DNA of 64,000 nucleotides from Bos javanicus (taxonomy: Eukaryota > Chordata > Mammalia > Artiodactyla > Bovidae), in assembly GCF_032452875.1 (NCBI RefSeq), contig NC_083876.1, positions 26,634,001-26,698,000 on the forward strand. The letters are read 5' to 3'. This document shows positions 21,689-33,738 of the stretch, in pieces. The notes below the pieces were generated by a model. It was not told the DNA's origin and ran no database searches. It saw only the letters and a program-made list of their open reading frames with translations. Position 1 is the stretch's first letter. Every line of letters begins with the position of its first letter. Both the position numbers and the translations under genes were made by a program.

Positions 21689-21960
21689 TGCTACTGCTGC
21701 TAAGTCACTTCAGTCATGTCCGATTCTGTGTGACCCCATAGACAGCAGCCCACCAGGCTCCCCCATCTCTGGGATTCTCCAGGTGAGAACACTGGAGTGG
21801 GTTGCCATTTCCTTCTCCAATGCATGAAAGTGAAAAGTGAAAGGGAAGTCGCTCAGTCGTGTCCGACTCTTAGCGACCCCATGGACTGCAGCCTACCAGG
21901 CTCTCCGTCCATGGGATTTTCCAGGCAAGAGTACTGGAGTGGGATGCCATTGCCTTCTCC
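21689..21960 (-). mobile_element. Bov-A2 dimeric SINE with perfect TSD
   Basis: Reverse dimer with tgc-repeat tail at left and 'ccaatgcatgaaagtgaaaa' linker. The TSD aggaaccctggc is exact at 21677-21688 and 21961-21972. Confidence 0.95.
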
Positions 21961-22400
21961 AGGAACCCTGGCAGTTGTACGTAAAGACACACACCTTCTG
22001 TGAAATGTTCTGGAGAAGTCAGCGCCATTATCTTTCTCAAAGCTCTGCTGTAGTCTCTGCACTACTCACTATTTAATTGGGTGGGGAAAAACGTTAGTAA
22101 GTAACACACAACATCCTATTATCAAAATAGGCTAAATTGTATTAGAAGTTTCATTCCTTATTAATGCTCATTTTTATTTTTCCTTCCCTTTTCCCTAAGT
22201 GTATGTATTAAAGTGAATTTAACATGGTGCTAGGAAAAATAATCTCAAGAAGTTCCCTGAGATATCTAGAAATACCCTGGGGTTTCACAAAACCAGGGTT
22301 AGTGATCACTTGCTTGTGAAATGTTTGTTCTCAGATCCTCAAGGAGGTTTGCCTGGTAGCCTAGCTTTAAGCAGGAGCCATCTTGCGGTTGTCAGAACAT

Positions 22401-22619
22401 CGTGCGTACGTGCTAAGTCGCTCAGGCATGTCTGACTCTTTGCGATCCCATGAACTGTAGCCCTCTCAGGCTCCTCTGTCCATTGGATTCTCCAGGCAAG
22501 AATACTGGAGTGGGTTGCCATGCCCTCCTCTGGGGGAGTCTTCCTGACCCAGGGATCAAACCTGTGTCTCTTTTGTCTCCTGCATTGGCAGGCAGGTTCT
22601 TTACCACTAGCACCACCTG
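22401..22619 (-). mobile_element. Bov-tA SINE, minus strand
   Basis: Reverse Bov-A body ('ggcaagaatactggagtggg') is followed by the tRNA-like head ('gggatcaaacctgtgtctct', 'ttctttaccactagcaccac'). Its left tail is 'cgtgcgtacgtgctaagtcg'. No clear TSD is seen. Confidence 0.9.
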
Positions 22620-24080
22620 AAGAATGTCAGGTGGATCAGAAGTCAAGTCCTGTAATGGGATCCAAGAAAGGTCCAGGTAAAGTGGGAAATCATAGAGATT
22701 AGAACCTAGGCAAGGAGTGTGAGCAATAATCATGGCGCATATGCGGTAAGAAGAAAATCTTCATACCAAAAAAATAGACCTTGTGAAAAGAAGCCACCAG
22801 AAATTCATGATTTCTGATTTCAGTTGTGTCTTTAGGGTGGCCTCAAAATCTTCTTACCTAAACCTAGACAGCCTTTCTTTTATTCTGCTTTTATTTCAGC
22901 CTGTTAGATTTCTCTTCAAATGTCCAATACTTTTTACTGTGTCCTAGTAGATTACTCTGGGTCACACTTCACTGAGCCCATTGGGAGAAAAGTGTCTCAA
23001 TTTTATCCCTTGGCAATAATATTCATATCACTGCTGGTGCTTATCTTTTCACCTTTCACCCTGTACCAGGGGAGGAGGTGTTCTTTTTCCTGTCTAAGGT
23101 AATTCTTCCTTTTCTATCAATCTCCGTCCTTTCCTCTGTCCTCAGCCTCTTCCCACTTTCCTCTCTCTTGCTCTTCCACAAAAATAGAAGTATGAGAGTT
23201 AAAGTCCCTCTAGTTTAAAAAAAAAATAAAACTCACATTTCCCCCTAGCCATACTCATCTCTCCTTGATTCCCTTCTCAAGCTAAAAGTTGGAAAAATAA
23301 GTTTCATTCTCTTCCTCTTTTCCACAGATCTCAACATGCCTAAATCAAGGTATCAAATCCTGCTACTCTATGGAAATATCCCTAGGTATATTGATCAGCA
23401 CCCTCTTTTTGACCTACTTCATTATACATACTTAAGTTCTTACTCTAATTACATTTCTGCAACATTTTTACAGTGCTGACCTTCCTTCCTTCTTTGAACT
23501 CTGTTCTCTTGCTGACAGTGATTATCCCCTGAACTTCAGTCTAAGGTATTTTATCTCAGGTTCCTCTCTCTCTGCCTCCTCTCTAAACATTGATTTGCTT
23601 GGGGCTTTGTTCTTGGTTCAGTAATCATTTCACTGTATTTACATTTAAGTAGATTTAATGATTTAAATTAATGACTTTCATTGTACTTAAGACTTCTCAA
23701 TCTATGCTCCATGTTAACCTGTTTAGTTGAATGTTGAGTTCTGTATTATCTGATTGGAGGTCTTGCAGGGGTTCCACTCCTTAGTCATGCCCAAAATCAA
23801 TTGATCATGAGGGCTTACCTCTTTTCTTCTCCCTCTCACTGACAGTAACCGCCTCTATAGAGACAAGATCTCTGCCAATAAAAGACTTCATGCCAGAAAT
23901 GGTTGAAAGCCCTGTAACTGCACTAACTCATTCAATGCTTACAATAACCCTGTACATTAGGAACTCTAATTATGACAAAATATAAAGCATTAATATTTAT
24001 CTACCTGCTTAAAACAGAAACTTGGAGGTTACTTCAGGCTGCTGAACCCCTATACCCTCAACATTCTCCATTTCCTAGTT
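22620..24080. other. Single-copy DNA, pyrimidine-rich centre
   Basis: No gene or repeat family is recognised. 23080-23320 is notably C/T-rich. 23935-23975 ('cattcaatgcttacaataac') is faintly MIR-like but too short to call. Confidence 0.45.
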
Positions 24081-24093
24081 AATCTACTTCCAT

Positions 24094-24367
24094 GCTATGC
24101 TATGCTATGTCACTTCAGTCGTGTCCAACTCTGTGCGAACCCATAGATGGCAGCCCACCAGGCTTCCCTGTCCCTGGGATTCTCCAGGCAAGAACACTGG
24201 AGTGGGTTGCCATTTCCTTCTCCAGTGCATGAAAGTGAAAAGTGAAAGTGAAGTCGCTCAGTCGTGTCCGACCCTCAGCAACCCCATGGACTGCAGCCTT
24301 CCAGGCTCCTCCAACCATGGGATTTTCCAGGCAAGAGTACTGGAGTGGGGTGCCATTGCCTTCTCCG
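24094..24367 (-). mobile_element. Bov-A2 dimeric SINE with perfect 13-bp TSD
   Basis: Reverse dimer with an unusual gctat-repeat tail at left instead of the usual tgc repeat. The TSD aatctacttccat is exact at 24081-24093 and 24368-24380. Confidence 0.95.
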
Positions 24368-24499
24368 AATCTACTTCCATACTATGTCTCAAATTCTCCC
24401 CTTATCTCCAGTCTAATTGAGAATAGCCATAAGTCATGGGTAGCAATAGTTTCTGGAACATCTTGCACAGTGAGGTCACAGTGATCTAAAATTCAAATA

Positions 24500-24553
24500 T
24501 AATTATTTCTCTCCAATGTTCAAAACTCTTGAGTAGCTCCCTATACCTCATAG
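24500..24553. repeat. Probable L2 LINE fragment
   Basis: 'caaaactcttgagtagctcc' followed by 'ctatacctcatagcaaaaat' resembles the 3' region of L2 ('aaactctccagtggctccc…'). It is cut by an L1 fragment at 24554. Confidence 0.4.
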
Positions 24554-24885
24554 CAAAAATCAACAAAGCCAAAAGCTGGTCCTTTGAAAGGATAAATAAA
24601 ATTGACAGACCATTAGCCAGACTCATCAAGAAACAAAGGGAGAAAAATCAAATCAATAAAATTAGAAATGAAACTGGAGAGATCACAACAGACAACACAG
24701 AAATACAAAGGATCATAAGAGACTACTATCAACAGTTATATGCCAATAAAATGGACAACGTGGAAGAAATGGACAAATTCTTAGAAAAGTACAACTTTCC
24801 AAAACTGGACCAGGAAGAAATAGAAAATCTTAACAGACCCATCACAAGCACGGAAAATGAAACTGTAATTAAAATTAAAATTTCT
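24554..24885 (+). pseudogene. Internal L1 ORF2 fragment without L1 3' end
   Basis: A 119-codon frame (24529-24888) is open through the segment between the endonuclease and RT of L1 ORF2. Signatures are 'KINKAKSWSFERINKIDRPL', 'RDYYQQLYANKMDNVEEMDK' and 'EIENLNRPITSTENE'. It stops at an A-rich stretch ('ctgtaattaaaattaaaatt'). Retroposed L1s normally keep the 3' end, so an internal 330-bp piece is unusual. No TSD was found. It is a dead fragment and not a host gene. Confidence 0.85.
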
Positions 24886-24886
24886 T

Positions 24887-25574
24887 AGCTTAGATTCTTC
24901 AAGGAGTGATCCTATTTTTCTGATAATTTTCTCACTTTGCAAGGAAGTGCCTCTCTCTCTCTTTCTGCTTCCCTAGAAGTCCATACACTATGAACTTCAG
25001 TCCTCTGGGAGGTGATGGGAAGAAAGTTTCTGCCTTCATTGCTCACTCCTTTGTTTCTCCTTCTCAAACTAACTGGTAAGACAGGAAAAAATTCAGAAGA
25101 TAACAATTAGGGTCCATGAAGAGTGGTACAGTCAGATGACATAAATCTTGGGAAGAGACTTTTTAGGGAAGAAGGTGACAGGGCAAGTTCTTGAAGAAGA
25201 ATGCTGAGAATCTCTTAATTCTTTTTTCACCTTTTCAGGCCTTTTGCTAGGTGAGGCAACAAATAACCCCATCATCTCCTTTGGATATCTGAATTTGTGA
25301 CAAGCTAGATTTCAATTAAGAAATTGATGCAGAAGAATTCTTTGGGGATGAGATTAAGGGTTTAGAAGGGTTTGTTTACAATGAAAGTGAAGTTCCAGAG
25401 GGTACAAGGACTAGGATGTGGAGAATGGGCAATAGTGGGAAGGTATCAGTGAAAGGAAGAATAAAATGGTTTGCTGATAGAATATAAGAAAGTAGAGGTC
25501 TTTGGAGGAACTTCTATTTGGACTTGGTGGAGGAGTAGCTAGCCTGAAGTTCAAAGTATTAATAATTACGATAT
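24887..25574. other. Single-copy DNA
   Basis: No feature is recognised apart from a ctct run near 24951-24962. Confidence 0.45.
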
Positions 25575-25735
25575 CTAACCTGTATGAGTTACATTGTCCA
25601 GAATTCTTCCAAGCATTTTACATGAACTATTCTGCTTTCATTTTAAAGGTGAGAAAATGCTAATGCAGATGAATGTGCCTAAATTTAACATGGTTACAAA
25701 GTGGCAACTCCAGGAGCAAACTTAACCACTGCATG
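25575..25735 (+). mobile_element. MIR SINE relic
   Basis: 'ccaagcattttacatgaact', 'ttttaaaggtgagaaaatgc' and 'ggttacaaagtggcaactcc' follow the MIR order (…gcattttacatg…ttttacagatgaggaaactg…cacaaagtggcag…). Highly diverged. Confidence 0.5.
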
Positions 25736-25787
25736 ATAAGAGAACTGAACTGTGATGTGAGCATATTGCTAGCAAGGCTTGGGACCA

Positions 25788-26000
25788 CGTGAGTTAATCA
25801 CTCAGATGTATCCAGCTCTTTGAGACCCCATGGAATATAAGCCCACCTGCCACCTCTTTCCACGGAATTCTCCAGGCAAGAATCCTGGAGCGGGTAGCCA
25901 TTCCCTTCTTCAGGGGATCTTCCTGACCCAGGGATTGAACCCAGGTCTCCTGGATTGTGGGCAGATTATTCACCATCTGAGCCACCAGCGAAGCCCAAAA
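25788..26000 (-). mobile_element. Bov-tA SINE with TSD, minus strand
   Basis: The reverse body ('ggcaagaatcctggagcggg') and tRNA-like head ('gggattgaacccaggtctcc', 'gagccaccagcgaagccc') are complete. The TSD cttgggacca is exact at 25778-25787 and 26001-26010. Confidence 0.94.
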
Positions 26001-26010
26001 CTTGGGACCA

Positions 26011-26744
26011 GGTATTGGTGAATATTTTCATCTCCCCTGTAACTTAATTCCCGGTAAAAAGAGAAGGTAAATTAGATGTCTTTAAAGTTCTCTAAAGCAG
26101 TGGTTTCCAGAGCTTTATATCTCATACAAACTTTAGCTTTCCGAATAGTCAGTTTATGCCCTTTCCTCAGTTAAGTGTTAGGCATAAAAAATTATGCAGA
26201 AGATTATGCAAACTAACTCTATTATGGTTTAGATGGTGGCTTGTATATTTCCAGAGTTCAGAGGTTTCTCAATTCGTGCATTTTACCAATGACACTATCC
26301 ATGTATTAATATAAACCTTCACTGAAATGTTTTCCTGATGTAACAGATTGCAGTGAAGAAATTATTATGCATATTAGAATATGATCATCTAAAAACAACT
26401 CTATAGAATTCTGAAATCTGGCCAATTCCTAAAGTATTTTTGTTGTTGTTCACTTTGTTTTGCTTTGCCCTCAAGGCTAATGAATACAACCTTTGTCAGA
26501 CTCCAGATTTAGCTCAAATTCAATGTCAAGGACATTTTCATTAGAGTGACTTTTCTTTATCCTCATTGAAGTTGAGCAGGCATTAAGTCTTGTCTCTTTT
26601 ATGTCTATTCTTTGTAGAAGAAATACTGGTATAGTGGAAGTGTATATATATGTATTTAATTCATCAAACCCTAATGTTGGCTTTACTCTTTATTAACTAT
26701 GTTATCTTAGGCAGGTCACTAAAATTCTAAGTTGTAATTCCTTA
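26011..26744. other. Single-copy A/T-rich DNA
   Basis: No gene or clear repeat. 26098-26150 ('agcagtggtttccagagctt') faintly resembles a hAT MITE start but lacks the rest. Confidence 0.4.
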
Positions 26745-26915
26745 AGTGGTTAGGACTTTATCTGAGACCACACACTTGCTCAGCTCTTTGCCCTGATCTC
26801 TCTTGCTTTTTACCCTCTGTGATAAGTTTTCCTTGAAGCGTACACCCCGAATAAATCCCACAAATCAAATCCTTGTCTCAAACTCTACTTCTAGAGAACT
26901 TGACCTAAGACATTT
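26745..26915 (+). repeat. Possible ancient LTR fragment
   Basis: A polyadenylation-like 'gaataaatcc' is followed by 'ccttgtctcaaactctactt' and 'agagaacttgacctaagaca'. This resembles the 3' part of old mammalian retroviral LTRs. No internal retroviral sequence is nearby. Family assignment is not possible by eye. Confidence 0.35.
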
Positions 26916-28474
26916 GGTACACTCACTCTTGTTTTGCTGTTGTTGATGGCTCTGGGGGGACTTTTGCTTGTTTTGATTTGATTTTCAGCTAATAAGTTCC
27001 TTTTCTGTGAATAGTTTGCTGATACCTTGACCTTGACCAGTCCACCTTCTTCTAGATTTCTGATGTATACTTGATATTGTAACAATTGGGCATTTCATTG
27101 TGATTCTGTGCATGTCTCTCTTTCAGACTCTATGCTCCAGGAGGCCACTGCAATCACTTTCCCTCTTTCTTAGCCTCAGAGCTTGGCAGAGTTCCTTATT
27201 CACAGAGTATGTGAAATGACAGTGGAATATACAATGACAGTGAGAAAGAGAAAGAAGAGGAAAATATTTATTACCTCTCTGGTTCTCTGTTATTTTTACT
27301 GATACCCTTAACACAGCAGTATGAAAAACAACAGGAACAACAAAAACCCTTTCAAATTGCTTTGGTAACAGAAGAGAGGCAGAAAATTGCATGAGCAATG
27401 GACAGAGGCAAGTATAAACAGGGAAAGGGAGCTGATAAACCAATCTCAGTGGAAGAAAAGGCAGAGTTTGAAAGTGGCCGAAGGCTGTGAAACATCCTCA
27501 AAAGCATATAGTGGGTTGTGGGCTGGACTCTCACAGTTCTTCAATGCTTCGTCTTCTTGCTTTCTCCATATTCAATTTCAGACTCTCTGTAGAGTTTTCT
27601 TCTCTACCCTTCTCACTTCCTCAGATAATTTCTTTTCCTGTTTCTCATATGTGCATTTCTGTCTGTCTTTCCTCAAGAGTTTATTGCCCCAGACCAGGAG
27701 ATTCTAGAGTTAGAAATGATTGACTTATAAGTAGACCTTTGGCTAAATCCATATTTCTCTGCACAGTAATGGTACATTCCAATTTGTGACAATATAAACT
27801 TTGAAAACAATCATGTGCTTGTGATTTCTTGACTTCTTTAGAATTTCCCACATTTTCACAAGGGAAGTGGGCACAAGTGTTCCTGACTCTCAGGTTTGGA
27901 CTTAGCAGATCCCTAATAGGAAGCAAATCAGGGGACCTACACCCCCTCCCCCACCATCCTCCTTCGTGATGACTGGGATTGCTCTTTGTTGCTGATATAC
28001 TTGGTGTCTGCCTCTTGGAAGAGAGAAATCCAAACAGCATGCAATCGCTGAGTGATTATATTTTCTCCTCTTGTTGATCCAGTTAGAAACCTGGGACTTT
28101 GCAGAGTTGTCCTTCAGGTATTCTTAAATTACCTAGCCACCTAAGTGGAATCCCAGCCTGCTTCTCTGGAGCTTAAGAAGCTTCTGGCTCAATTCCTGCT
28201 ATAATGAACTCATGCCAGTGCTTTCTTCATGACTTTGACAGTCACCCAAGATTTGGATTTCTCTTATGACTTAATTTCCCAGTCTCTCACACCCCCTGGA
28301 AAATATCACTACAGTGCTTGCCACAGATATGGGGCACTGTGTCAGGGACCTCAAGGCCACTGACCCTGATGGCACAGTGAATGTGGCTTCCCTCTCTCCC
28401 TTACGTATCTTTGCACTGAGAGCCCAGTGTGTCTCCTGAGTCAGTTCAGAAATGAAGGTATATTGTGTTAATCC
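26916..28474. other. Single-copy DNA
   Basis: Several frames of 60-120 codons occur on both strands (for example 27387-27723 and 27681-28040). They overlap one another, lack domains and start or stop at random. I see no gene. Confidence 0.45.
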
Positions 28475-28489
28475 TTCAGATATTTCTTT

Positions 28490-28816
28490 TTTAAAGATTT
28501 TTATTGGAGTATAGTTGCCTTACAATGTTGTGTTAGTTTCTCCTGTATTGCAAAATGAATCAGCCATACATATATCGCCTCCCTTTTGGACTTCCTTCTC
28601 ATTCAGGTCACCACAGTGCATTAAGTAGAATTCCCTGTACTGTTAATATACAGTGTGTTCTCATTAATTATCTATTTTATATACAGTATCAATAGTGTAT
28701 ATCAGTCTCCTATAGGATCAACAGTATATGTGTCAATCAAATTCCTCCCCCAACCCGCTGGGTATTCACATATTTGTTCTCCATTCCTGTGTCTCTATTT
28801 CTGCTTTGCAAAACAC
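28490..28816 (-). mobile_element. L1 3'-UTR fragment with diverged TSD
   Basis: It has the reverse L1 3' end 'ttggagtatagttgccttac' with 'agtagaattccctgtactgt', ending in the tttctgctttgcaaaac segment. TSD ttcagatatttcttt (28475-28489) against ttcatctatttcttt (28817-28831) has two mismatches in 15. It is an extremely 5'-truncated copy of about 330 bp. Confidence 0.85.
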
Positions 28817-28831
28817 TTCATCTATTTCTTT

Positions 28832-30988
28832 CAAGCAGTGAGAAGACAGGAGTGTTCAAACTTGAGTAGTCTATATAAAATGCATTTCAAAATTCACAAT
28901 GCAGTTAACACGCCAGCCAAAGTACAGATTCCTGGCAATTCCAGTTCATTGGAAGACAGTCCTGGCGTTGGATGTGACACAAAACCTCTGAGCACAGAAG
29001 CGGTTGTGACAAACTTCAGCCCTGAAATATGGCCTTAAAGTCTCAGGGAAGAACCTGACGGCTGTAATTTAGCAGATGATTCTTGGTTAGTTTGTTATCT
29101 GTGTTTCTCAACTCACAGCCAACAGCTCAGGGCAGCAGCGCAACAGAAGGGCACGGACAGGAGTTTATACTGGAGGCAATGTGGGTGGGAAGTGGCAGCT
29201 GAGAATCTGACCAGTGGTGAGGGGAGGATCAGAGGCAAGAGTGTTTTGCTGTCTTTGGGGAACATTTTAAGAATTAATACAATTTCTGGAATTGATGTAC
29301 TTTCCCCTATGTTTTAATGTTTTGAATTTGACATATATGCATCTTGTCAAAGCGTATATTTAACACCAGTTTATTTTTCTAGGAAGACTGGTTTTGGTAG
29401 CAATGGTACTTCCTAATGTGAAGAATTCTTACAATTGAGGAAATGCAATATGAATAGTGACTGCAAATTATTAAGGAAAGTTTAAATGGTGTTCACATTT
29501 TTGTTTTTTTTTTTTTTTACTTAGCAAGATCTTACAGTATTTAAAAATATTGGAATATCTCTCACAGAGACAAAGGGGTTAACGAAATAGTTTTAAAGAT
29601 TATGAAAATTTTGTTCAGTTACCTGGAAAATTCACTTATTGAATTCTCCAGCAGTACCTGAAAATACTTTATGCTAAATAAAACCTAGTGCTCCAGAACC
29701 TAGTATTCTCCTTTAAAGAAGTGAAAAGAAAACAGTACAAATGACCTATATTCTGCTAAAGCAGTTCTGCACAATTTCTTTTCCTTTCATATTGATTTAT
29801 AAAAGATTAGCATGATATATTTAACTACATAAATATATGTGCTCTGATTCACAAGTGTGTCTTTTGCCTTTTGCTTTTAAATGATTATATACTAGAGAAA
29901 TGTATCTATTCCACATATAGATGAATAAGGAACGTAATAGCATCATTATAAGAAGACATTAATGAAGTATAATATATTGTTTACCATAATGAGAAAACAC
30001 CCAAAATAGGTCACTGAAGTATATTCTTCCACTTGTGAACAATACTTTTTTTTATTATAAGTCAAGATAGGAAATATTTTCCAGAGGTTGCACAAACAGA
30101 CTAAACCACAGAAAAAACATTCTTTCAGATAAATGATCAATCTCTCTATGGTCCCCGAGGCTTATTTTAAAGCAGCTTTCAGCTGGGGGTACACTAGAAA
30201 GTCTGTGATGCATGTAATAGAATCAAGAGCTCCATTACAATCCCAAATTGGTAGCACCTCTGAGCATCTCTGGGCTCACTTTCCTGAGAAGGATATATAG
30301 GCCCAAAGTCCCAAATAACTTACCATAGCTCACCCAATTATTAGTATATATAATTGAAACTGAATTTCATTTATTGAGCTGACCCGTCCTACAGGTTCAT
30401 TTCAGAATCTGATATATCATTTCAACTGGTGGTAAAAATTCAAAAATCATGAATCCAAAGAAACCATAAATATGTTCAGTGAATAAGTGTATGATTATTA
30501 CTATAAGTTATAAATACAAGCCTCAGGTTTTTAAATTCTTTGGTTCATTTTTTTTTCAAATTCTATATTGTTCATAAGTATTTTTAAAATAAAAGGGTTT
30601 CTTAAATTATGAGAATCTTAGTAAAGAATCTTAGCAAATTCTTGGGAGTAGAGGGATGAGATGGATGAAGGAAACTAAATTATTGGAAATTCATGCTTAG
30701 AGCTATAGTATACACTATCACTTTAATAGAAGTAATTTTTAATTATCTCCCCATTATGATGTTAACACACTATTCATTGACAGTTAGACATCTCTGGCTG
30801 CTATAAAATTTGTATCTATGAGAAATCATTGAGTTTTAAATGACATGAAGTAAAGGGGATGTTGTAATGGAACCTGCGTAATGTCCTCGGGCCACATATA
30901 AGCAAGGGAACATACTCATTTAGTGATTTCTTGCAGGAAAAGGAGTTTTCTAGAGATAGTGCTATTAAGAGGATTGGGCACTTGATGC
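28832..30988. other. Over 2 kb of single-copy A/T-rich DNA
   Basis: No repeat family or gene is recognised. Contains a T-run near 29505-29518. The 127-codon frame 28655-29038 begins inside the L1 fragment and has no domain, so I do not call it. Confidence 0.45.
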
Positions 30989-31011
30989 AAAAAAAAAAAA
31001 AAAAAAAAAAA
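30989..31011. repeat. Poly-A run, 23 nt
   Basis: Uninterrupted A homopolymer with no recognisable retroposed sequence directly upstream. It may be the tail of an element too old or short to identify. Confidence 0.9.
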
Positions 31012-31489
31012 TCCTCTCTGTAAAAGCTCTCCTAGTTATGCTTTGTTAGGTTCCAGTATATTTAAAATTTTCATAAAATGTTGGCAAAATGAGGAGAGAA
31101 GTTTCTATTCTGTTATTGTTTTCTACAAAGAGAGGTTTTCCTAAAAGCAGTCCAGCCTCTTTCCCTACCCCTTACTCCTGCTGGAGAGGGAGTGAGTTGC
31201 CTGACTGGAGGTGTGGGGAGAGGACCAGGTCACCTGCAACTCCGCTTCTGCCCCAGCCTGGTGTTTGAAGTCTGCCTGCAGAGAGCAAGTGTGCTGAGTG
31301 CTCTGAGTCACTCTGTGAACTTAGGTTTGGTGGCCTGGCCCTGGGCACGAGGCCTTGTGAACCACAAGCCTGTGACCACAGTGACTTGCCCACAGATGAC
31401 CGCTTAGTAGACATAAAAGCAGAATTGGGATCTTCCCTCTGCCTTATCCTTTCCCCCTCCTTTTTGAAAAACTTTTCACTCTATTATTG
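31012..31489 (+). other. Single-copy DNA with MIR relic at 31378-31445
   Basis: 31160-31400 is the most GC-rich unique stretch in this half but has no recognisable exon. Frames on both strands (31172-31414 minus, 31192-31407 plus) overlap completely and look like GC-driven chance. 31378-31445 ('cagtgacttgcccacagatg', 'gcagaattgggatcttccct') matches a MIR core. Confidence 0.45.
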
Positions 31490-32787
31490 TTGTTATCATG
31501 AAATCATGTACATAGAGCAAAATTTGCCCCTGTTAGTGTAATTCTGTGGGTTTTGACAAGTCCGTAGATAAGAGTTCCATCACATCCGTTAATGCCCCTG
31601 TGGCCTTTTGTAGTCAACTCCCCCTCTCACGCTAGCCCCTGGAAACCACAGATGTGTTCTCTGCCACTGCAGTTGTGTCTTTTCTGGAAAGTTACATAAA
31701 TGGAGTCACATGAACAAGGTTGGCCTTGTTCGTTTGGCTTCTTTCACTTGGCACAGTACATTTGAGAGTTATCCATGTCCTAGTTTGTACCGTTTTATTG
31801 TTGAGTAACAATTCCATTGCACAGAGTATCAGTTTGTCTAATAACAAATTAAAAGAAATTTGTATTTTTTCCACTTTTGATGATTATGAATTAAGCTTCT
31901 ATCCACATTTATGTATATATTTTTTGTGTGACCATAAGTTCACTTAGGTCAGTATTCAGGAGTAGGATTGCTGGGTCATATGGTAACTGTATAGTGAACT
32001 TTATTAGACACTGACAAAGTAGTCCAAAGGGCCTGAATCATCTGCATTCTGACCAGGAATGTCAGAGTTCCATTCACATTACATATTTGCTAGTACTTGT
32101 TACTGTTTTCTTCTTTATTGTAAACAGTTTAACTATTTTAATGAGTATGTACTAATAGCTGACCGTGCTTTTAGTTTGCATTTTTCTAGTGATTAACATT
32201 TTTATGTGATAATTTGCCAAATGTGTATCTTCTTTGATCAAGTGACTGATCAGATATGTTGCTCATTTTTTAAAAATTGGATATTTTCTTAATTTTTAGT
32301 TTTAAGAATTCTAGGTATTTTCTGGCTCTAAGTCCTTTGCCAAATATATAATTTGAAAATATTTCTCTTTTCATTTCACAAAGTTCAGTTTATCCTAGTT
32401 TTCTTTTATGGATTATGTTTTCGGTGTCTTCCCTAAGAAATTTTTGCCTAACTAAAAGTCACGAAGCTTTTCTCCCATGTCTTCTTCTGGAAGTTTTATA
32501 TAGGTTTTTTTTTAATTAATTAATTTGGCTGCATTGGGTCTTAGTTGCAGCACACACAGTGTTTAGTTGGGGGCATGTGAATTCTTAGTTGTGGCATGTG
32601 GGATCTAGTTCCCTGACCAGGCACTGAACTGGAGCACCCTGCACTGGGAATATGCAGTCTTAGCTCCTGGATCACCAGGGAAGTCTCTATACTTTCAGGT
32701 TTTACGGTTAGGTCTAAAATCCATTTTGATTTAACCTTCATATATGGTTTGACGGATGGCTCTTCTTTGACTCAATACTATACTCAG
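31490..32787 (-). mobile_element. Ancient mammalian L1 (L1M/HAL1-like) relic
   Basis: The reverse L1 order is recognisable but strongly diverged: 'gaaatcatgtacatagagca', 'ttcactt­ggcacagtac'-type text, 'aggattgctgggtcatatgg', 'gattaacatttttatgtgat' and 'tcctttgccaaatatata'. A CHR SINE (32513-32693) and a younger plus-strand L1 (32805-33738) interrupt it. L1-like text continues to at least 'gtctaaaatccattttgat'. Divergence is much greater than in the other L1s here. Confidence 0.75.
32513..32693 (-). mobile_element. CHR-type SINE, minus strand
   Basis: 'ggctgcattgggtcttagtt', 'gtggcatgtgggatctagtt', 'ccctgaccaggcactgaact' and 'ggatcaccagggaagtc' follow the reverse consensus order of the cetartiodactyl CHR SINE family. 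That family also has a tRNA-like head, here at the right end. Moderately diverged. Confidence 0.8.
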
Positions 32788-32804
32788 TAAGTATTAGTTT
32801 CTTA

Positions 32805-33738
32805 CAAGCAAGGTGAAAACCCTCAAGATGGGAGCAAATAATAGCAAATGAAACAACTGACAAAGAATTTCCAAAATATACAAGCAGCTCCTACAACTCA
32901 ATACCAGAAAAATAAACAACCTCATCAAAAAGTGGGAAAAATATGTAAACAGACATTTCTCTAAAAACACATGAAAAGATGCTCAATATCACTCATTATT
33001 AGAGAAATGAAAAGCAAAACTACGATGAGATACCACCTCATTGTAGTACATATATACTATGGTGTGTATGTGTATATATATACACACACACACACACACG
33101 CACCCCATATATGTGTGGTGGTACATATATACAATAGTATATTACTCAGCCATACAAAGGGACACATTTGAGTCAGTTCTAATGAGGTGGACGAACCTAG
33201 AGTCTATTATACAGAGTGAAATAAGTCAGAAAGAGAAATATAAATGGCAACCCATTCCAGTGTTCTTGCCTAGAGAATCCCAGGGATGGCGGGGCCTGGT
33301 GGGCTGCCGTCTATGGGGTCGCATGGAGTCGGACACGACTGAAGTGACTTAGCAGCAGCAGCAGCAGTGGTGCATATATATGAACTCTAGAAAGATGGTA
33401 CTGATGAATTAATTTTCAGGGCAGCAGTGGAGAAACACAAATAGCAGACCTATAGACATGGGGAGAGAGGAGGGGATGGTGATATGTATTGAGATATGGA
33501 AATTTACAGTACCATATGTAAAATAGATAGCCAATGGGAATTTGCTGTATAACTCAGGGAACTCAAACAAGGGCTCTGTGACAATCTAGAAGCGGGGAAT
33601 GGGGAGGGAGATGGGAGGGAGGTTTGGGAGAGAGGGGACATGGGTGTACCTATGGCTGATTCATGTTGAGGTTTGACAGAAAACCTCAAAATTCTGTAAA
33701 GAAATTATCCTTCAATTAAAAAAATAAAGTGGCAAAAA
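32805..33738 (+). mobile_element. L1 3' portion with perfect 17-bp TSD
   Basis: It has the ORF2 C-terminal region ('gcaaataatagcaaatgaaa', 'gaaaagatgctcaatatcac'), 3'-UTR and an aaaataaa-type tail. The TSD taagtattagtttctta is exact at 32788-32804 and 33739-33755. About 0.3 kb of ORF2 C-terminus is missing at 33047-33125, where a tata/caca microsatellite sits instead. A Bov-A SINE at 33244-33369 interrupts it. Confidence 0.92.
33244..33369 (+). mobile_element. Bov-A SINE monomer with cag tail
   Basis: It contains the second-monomer type body ('cagtgttcttgcctagagaa', 'acacgactgaagtgacttag') plus a cag repeat of about five units. It lies inside the L1 at 32805-33738 and is therefore younger than it. 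Confidence 0.9.

Noticed and set aside
26098..26175. MER5-like hAT MITE
   Set aside because: Only the first 20 or so bases resemble the terminal repeat; the interior and the other end do not follow.
27387..28040. Frames of 78-119 codons on both strands
   Set aside because: Mutually overlapping in different registers, no domain, no conserved motif; consistent with chance.
31172..31414. 80-codon frame suggesting an exon
   Set aside because: Completely overlapped by an opposite-strand frame, no clear splice sites or domain, and adjacent to a MIR relic.
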